Of a DNA stretch of 64,000 nt, positions 60,737 through 64,000 are shown piece after piece (position 1 is the stretch's first letter; each line of letters begins with the position of its first letter). The DNA lies in contig CAZNHZ010000002.1 in NCBI GenBank assembly GCA_964573015.1, positions 1-64,000 on the forward strand, given 5' to 3'. The position numbers were made by a program, and so were the translations under genes. The DNA is from JAPUDQ01 sp964573015. GTDB lineage: Bacteria; Patescibacteriota; Saccharimonadia; Saccharimonadales; Saccharimonadaceae. The notes under the pieces were generated by a model. The model was not told where the DNA came from and made no database searches. It saw only the letters and a list, made by a program, of their open reading frames with translations.

Positions 60737-61828
60737 TTAACTTTTGAGCGGCATTACAATGTGCGTATAACTGGCATTTTTAACCGGTTTAATTACACAA
60801 GGGGCGAGCTTACCACTGAAACCAAACTCGACCCTAGGCGCGTCAATCACACCAAGCGCTTCAATCACGTAGCGAGAGTTAAGCGTAATAGCGCCGTCAC
60901 TCGTTGGTTTGACTTGCAGCTCCGAAGTATTTTCGCCTAGTTGAGAGGCGAGTGAATGAATCGATACCACACCTGCGGCGGCATCGGCTTTAATTGTGAT
61001 ACTGCCGCCGCTTTCGCGTGCAAACAGGCTCGCAATCTTGGCAATTCTGGTTAGTTCGTCGCGGTCACACTCAAAACTAGTATCACTGGTTTTTGGTATA
61101 AGCTGCCGATAATCCGGATACTTACCGTCAATCAAACGGCTGGTGATCGTGACGTCACCGAGCAAAAACTGAATTTGCTGATCATTTACCAGTAATGTTA
61201 CCTCGTCCATATCATCTGTCATCACTCGCACGACATCATTGAGCGTAGAAGCCGGCACAATAGCCGATATTTCTTGAGTCAACGGCATAATCTCACGCTC
61301 ACTAAGCCGATATCCGTCAGTACCGGCAATATATAGATTATTTTCAAACGTATGTAGATACAGACCAGTAAGCACCGGACGAGTCTCGTCATGAGAAACC
61401 GTCAAAATAGTTTGCTGAATAGCCCGCTTAAATACAGCGGCCCCGACTACAATTGTCGCTGCATTAGCAATTTCTGGCAGAGCCGGAAACTCTTCAGCAC
61501 TCACACCGTTCATAGTCGATCGATAATTATTTGTAGTGATGTGTAGTTTTTGATCTTCTAACTCCAGAGTCACGACACCTTTTGGTAAATTGGCGACATA
61601 ATCGCTGATTAGACGAGCCGGTATAGTTATAACTCCTTCTTTTAAAACCTTGGCGCCGATGTGCTCGATGATAGCGATTTCTAAGTTGGTAGCAGCTAGT
61701 ACCAGTCGGGTTTTTTCGGCTTTAAACAATATATTGCTTAGTATCGGTAACGATGTTTTGTTTTGGGCAACTCGTCCAACCGTACTAAGTGCACGAGATA
61801 GATTTTCTTGCGTTACTTCCAGCTTCAT
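60737..61828 (-). CDS. dnaN: DNA polymerase III beta subunit (sliding clamp)
   Basis: 363 aa, three beta-clamp domains: MKLEVTQENLSRALSTVGRV at the N-terminus, PVLTGLYLHTFENNLYIAGTDGYRLSE in the middle and ASYTHIVMPLKS at the C-terminus, where the canonical motif is HhhMPhR/L. RBS AAAGGA before the ATG; a TATAAT promoter at about 61845 overlaps the origin's AT-rich element. Confidence 0.97.
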   Translation of the reverse strand: MKLEVTQENLSRALSTVGRVAQNKTSLPILSNILFKAEKTRLVLAATNLEIAIIEHIGAKVLKEGVITIPARLISDYVANLPKGVVTLELEDQKLHITTNNYRSTMNGVSAEEFPALPEIANAATIVVGAAVFKRAIQQTILTVSHDETRPVLTGLYLHTFENNLYIAGTDGYRLSEREIMPLTQEISAIVPASTLNDVVRVMTDDMDEVTLLVNDQQIQFLLGDVTITSRLIDGKYPDYRQLIPKTSDTSFECDRDELTRIAKIASLFARESGGSITIKADAAAGVVSIHSLASQLGENTSELQVKPTSDGAITLNSRYVIEALGVIDAPRVEFGFSGKLAPCVIKPVKNASYTHIVMPLKS

Positions 61829-62105
61829 TAGTTATCCTTTCTTATTATATATAGTAGTAGTCGTAGTAGTAGGGGGTGTGGATAGTGGTGAAAAGTGCTT
61901 TACAGTCTCTGGGCAGCGCCAAAGTTTCACAGTGGATAAGTTGGTGGATAATGAGTGACGAAGATTGCGGATAAGTTGCCGGTTATACACCAAGGCTACT
62001 ATATTGTGAGTGAGGCCCCCCCGAGTCTGTATAACTTTCCAGTTCGTTTGCACATAGTTATACCATTTTGTATACACAGGTTGTACACAGAAAATATTCA
62101 GACGA
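61829..62105. other. Predicted replication origin (oriC) with DnaA-trio-like unwinding region
   Basis: In plus-strand order: an AT-rich TTATTATATATA (61842-61852), seven triplets TAG TAG TAG TCG TAG TAG TAG (61852-61872), GGGG, then DnaA-box-like 9-mers TGTGGATAG (61877), AGTGGATAA (61931), GGTGGATAA (61943) and TGCGGATAA (61966), each one mismatch from TGTGGATAA and all in one orientation. More A/T-rich and CACAG-containing sequence continues to 62105. This is the box, GC spacer, DnaA-trio, AT-rich order of bacterial unwinding elements. Confidence 0.8.
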
Positions 62106-63455
62106 TTATCCATATAGAGCATCCCGAATCATCGATACATGTTCACGTATGACAAAATCAAGCTTGATAGATTTTTCGGTTTTTTCAACCGAATGTATAG
62201 CGGTGGTATGATCTTTACGGCCGAGCTCAGTAGCAATCCTTGGAAAACTCATATGTAGTTCGCTGCGCAGCAAATACATCGCGATTTGGCGAGGTACCAC
62301 AATGTGCTTATCGCGACGCGGGCTAGTAATATCGCTCACATCAATCTGAAAATGCTTGGCAGTCTTGTCAACGATTTGCTTAGGTGTGAGGTGTCCGGGC
62401 CGCATTTTTTTGACATCACCCAGTAAACCGCTGGCGGTCTGCACGTCCGGTTCCAAGCCGCGCAGCTCGACGGTAGCCAGTAATTGGTTGAGAGCCCCCT
62501 CGAGTTCGCGAATGTTCGTTTTGATGGCATTGGCGATAAATTCGGTCGTTTCTCTTGGTAAAGTCACCCCTGACTGGGCGGCTTTGGTATCGATAATCGC
62601 ACAACGGGTTTCAAAATCAGGCATCTGGATGTCGATCGCCATACCCCACTCAAACCGACTGCGCAGACGCTCGGTCAGGGTAGGGATGCTCTTGGGCGGC
62701 TTGTCCGAGCTGATAATTATTTGTTTATTAGCCTGGTGTAAGGTGTTAAAAGTATGGAAAAACTCGTCTTGGGTTACTTCCTTGCCGGCAATAAACTGCA
62801 TATCATCAACAATCAAAACATCAACCGACCGGTATTTATTTGAAAACCCTTTCTTTTTGTAGCGAATACTGTCGAGAAATTCATTTACAAATGTTTCGGA
62901 GCTAATGTAGAGAACCTTAAGGTCCGGCTTTTTTTTGACGATATCATTACCGACAGCTTGGATCAAGTGAGTCTTGCCGAGCCCGACGCCGCCGTAGATA
63001 AAGAGGGGATTGTATTTTGTACCCGGAGAGGTGGCAACTGCTTGACAGGCTGCGTAGGCGAGATCGTTATTTCCTCCGACAATATAGTTTTCAAATGTAT
63101 ATTTTGGGTTGAGGCCGACTGTAGTGGTTGATGATTTGGTTCGATTAATCTTAATATGCGGGGCGCTAAACACTCGGTTGTTTTCATTATTTTTTTGGCG
63201 CTCTGAAGCAATCTGATAGATAATTTTTTCCGGCGAAACCCCATGCTTTTTTAGTATCGACCGGACGATTTCATCAAATCTGACCTCAAATTGTTGCTTG
63301 GCAAATATATTTGGCACCGTGACATACATGACATCACCATCAACCGCCTGGAGGTTGGTTTTTTTAAACCAGGTGACATAAGTAGCATGCGATAGTCCGA
63401 TCTCAACTTCGGCTAATACAGCTTTCCATAACTGATTTTGTTCGTCAGTAGTCAC
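62106..63455 (-). CDS. dnaA: Chromosomal replication initiator DnaA
   Basis: 449 aa. GTG start with AAAAGGAGGCC. Domain I (LWKAVLAEVEIGLSHATYVTWF), AAA+ domain (FIYGGVGLGKTHLIQAVGN Walker A; VDVLIVDDMQFI Walker B) and C-terminal DNA-binding domain IV (PRQIAMYLLRSELHMSFPRIATELGRKDHTTAIHSV). Binds the boxes on either side of its gene. Confidence 0.98.
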   Translation of the reverse strand: MTTDEQNQLWKAVLAEVEIGLSHATYVTWFKKTNLQAVDGDVMYVTVPNIFAKQQFEVRFDEIVRSILKKHGVSPEKIIYQIASERQKNNENNRVFSAPHIKINRTKSSTTTVGLNPKYTFENYIVGGNNDLAYAACQAVATSPGTKYNPLFIYGGVGLGKTHLIQAVGNDIVKKKPDLKVLYISSETFVNEFLDSIRYKKKGFSNKYRSVDVLIVDDMQFIAGKEVTQDEFFHTFNTLHQANKQIIISSDKPPKSIPTLTERLRSRFEWGMAIDIQMPDFETRCAIIDTKAAQSGVTLPRETTEFIANAIKTNIRELEGALNQLLATVELRGLEPDVQTASGLLGDVKKMRPGHLTPKQIVDKTAKHFQIDVSDITSPRRDKHIVVPRQIAMYLLRSELHMSFPRIATELGRKDHTTAIHSVEKTEKSIKLDFVIREHVSMIRDALYG

Positions 63456-63697
63456 AGGCCTCCTTTTGGTACTATCTACTATACTGTATTAGCAGCGGTT
63501 TTCCACAATAGATTATTTATTATAAGGAGGGTAGGTGATAGAAGGACTATTTGTACACAGATGATCACGTCATCTGTTATATCTGGGGAAAAGTCAAGTA
63601 AAGCTGTGGAAAACATATGTATACAGAAACACTATTTTACAAAAAAGCAAACATTGGTCTTGAGAATTTTACTTTCTTGAGGTAGTATAGAGGTCAT
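63456..63697. promoter_or_regulatory. dnaA-rpmH intergenic region with DnaA-box-like sites
   Basis: Divergent promoters. Box-like TTTTCCACA (63499-63507) and TGTGGAAAA (63605-63613), each one mismatch from consensus and facing each other, plus TTTGTACACAG at about 63549. Probably autoregulation of dnaA and possibly a second half of a bipartite origin. Confidence 0.6.
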
Positions 63698-63835
63698 ATG
63701 CCAAAGCGAACATATCAACCCAAAAATCGTCGTCGTGCACGCGTGCATGGTTTTCGAGCCCGCATGAGCAGCAAGGCCGGCAGGCTAGTGCTCAAGGCTC
63801 GCAAGCTAAAGCAACGCGCCAAAATAAGTATTTAA
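63698..63835 (+). CDS. rpmH: 50S ribosomal protein L34
   Basis: 45 aa: MPKRTYQPKNRRRARVHGFR, then RMSSKAGRLVLKARKLKQR. Standard L34 with an extra Pro at position 2 and short C-terminal extension. Canonical position before rnpA. Confidence 0.97.
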   Translation: MPKRTYQPKNRRRARVHGFRARMSSKAGRLVLKARKLKQRAKISI

Positions 63836-63903
63836 AATATTTATTATATTTTGTCAAATAGCCATAAGTTGGTGGTTGTTTGTTTTTATGACATCATATA
63901 AGT

Positions 63904-64000
63904 ATGCCTCCAGCCGAAAATCGTTTTCATACTGAGCGTAGTGTCCGCCGCGTTATGCAATATGGCCGGCCAATACGGAGCCGTTATACTACGGTTCGTG
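63904..64000 (+). CDS. rnpA: Ribonuclease P protein component RnpA (5' part, cut by window edge)
   Basis: The first 32 residues are visible: ENRFHTERSVRRVMQYGRPI fits the RnpA N-terminus (KxxRLxxxxDFxxVxxxGR). Position immediately after rpmH supports the call. Confidence 0.85.
   Translation, partial: MPPAENRFHTERSVRRVMQYGRPIRSRYTTVR

Overview
The window (about 50% GC, standard code with TGA used as stop) looks like a chromosomal segment spanning the replication origin of a Candidatus Saccharibacteria (TM7)/Patescibacteria-type genome. The evidence is canonical dnaA-dnaN-recF and rpmH-rnpA gene order, many single-copy housekeeping genes, no amino-acid biosynthesis operons in view, LPxTG-like surface proteins, and a type IV secretion/pilus cluster with a tandem array of VirB2/TrbC-like small proteins. 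The phylum call is inference from gene content; no 16S rRNA gene is present.

Layout. 1-2.2 kb: rpoD (cut by the window edge) and dnaG. 2.3-8.1 kb: small hypotheticals, CapA-like phosphoesterase, oligoribonuclease, an HxlR/FMN-reductase pair, MscL and GC-rich small ORFs. 8.2-22.1 kb: surface proteins, argS, a fused succinyl-CoA-synthetase-like enzyme, pyrG, a MacB-type ABC exporter, a sugar-phosphate isomerase and a tRNA-Ser. 22.2-30.2 kb: groESL and a phosphohexomutase interspersed with GC-rich accessory genes of unknown function, each with a strong promoter and hairpin terminator; one encodes a DGQHR/DndB-like protein and is flanked by 38-bp palindromic repeats. 30.2-41.5 kb: a short Mur ligase, tsaD, valS, HIT, a metallophosphoesterase, small membrane proteins and four more tRNAs. 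41.5-59.7 kb: comF, hsp20 and the type IV secretion cluster (six pilin-like genes, VirB6-like, PrgI, TraC-like, VirB4, two peptidoglycan hydrolases, two accessory membrane proteins). 59.7-64 kb: recF, dnaN, oriC, dnaA, rpmH, rnpA (partial).

Four observations stand out. (1) A 138-bp element occurs three times with exactly the same length. It has a conserved core that folds into two hairpins and long outer arms that differ completely between copies yet are self-complementary within each copy. Two copies sit in frame inside protein genes (the fused SucC-SucD linker and TsaD), like the Rickettsia palindromic elements. (2) A REP-associated tyrosine transposase (RAYT) is embedded in the secretion cluster between two REP palindromes, with three related palindromes elsewhere, two of them beside tRNA-Ser genes. 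(3) About fifteen genes have a -10 box (TATACT-like) only 6-7 nt upstream of the start codon and no ribosome-binding site, implying widespread leaderless transcription. (4) The dnaN-dnaA gap holds a run of seven TAG-type triplets next to GGGG and DnaA boxes, matching the DnaA-trio architecture of a bacterial origin.

How genes work together: replication initiation (dnaA, dnaN, recF, dnaG, rpoD), translation (argS, valS, tsaD, tRNAs, rpmH), chaperones (groESL under a CIRCE operator, hsp20, a J-domain protein) and an envelope-spanning DNA-uptake or secretion apparatus (comF plus the VirB-like cluster) that brings its own cell-wall hydrolases.
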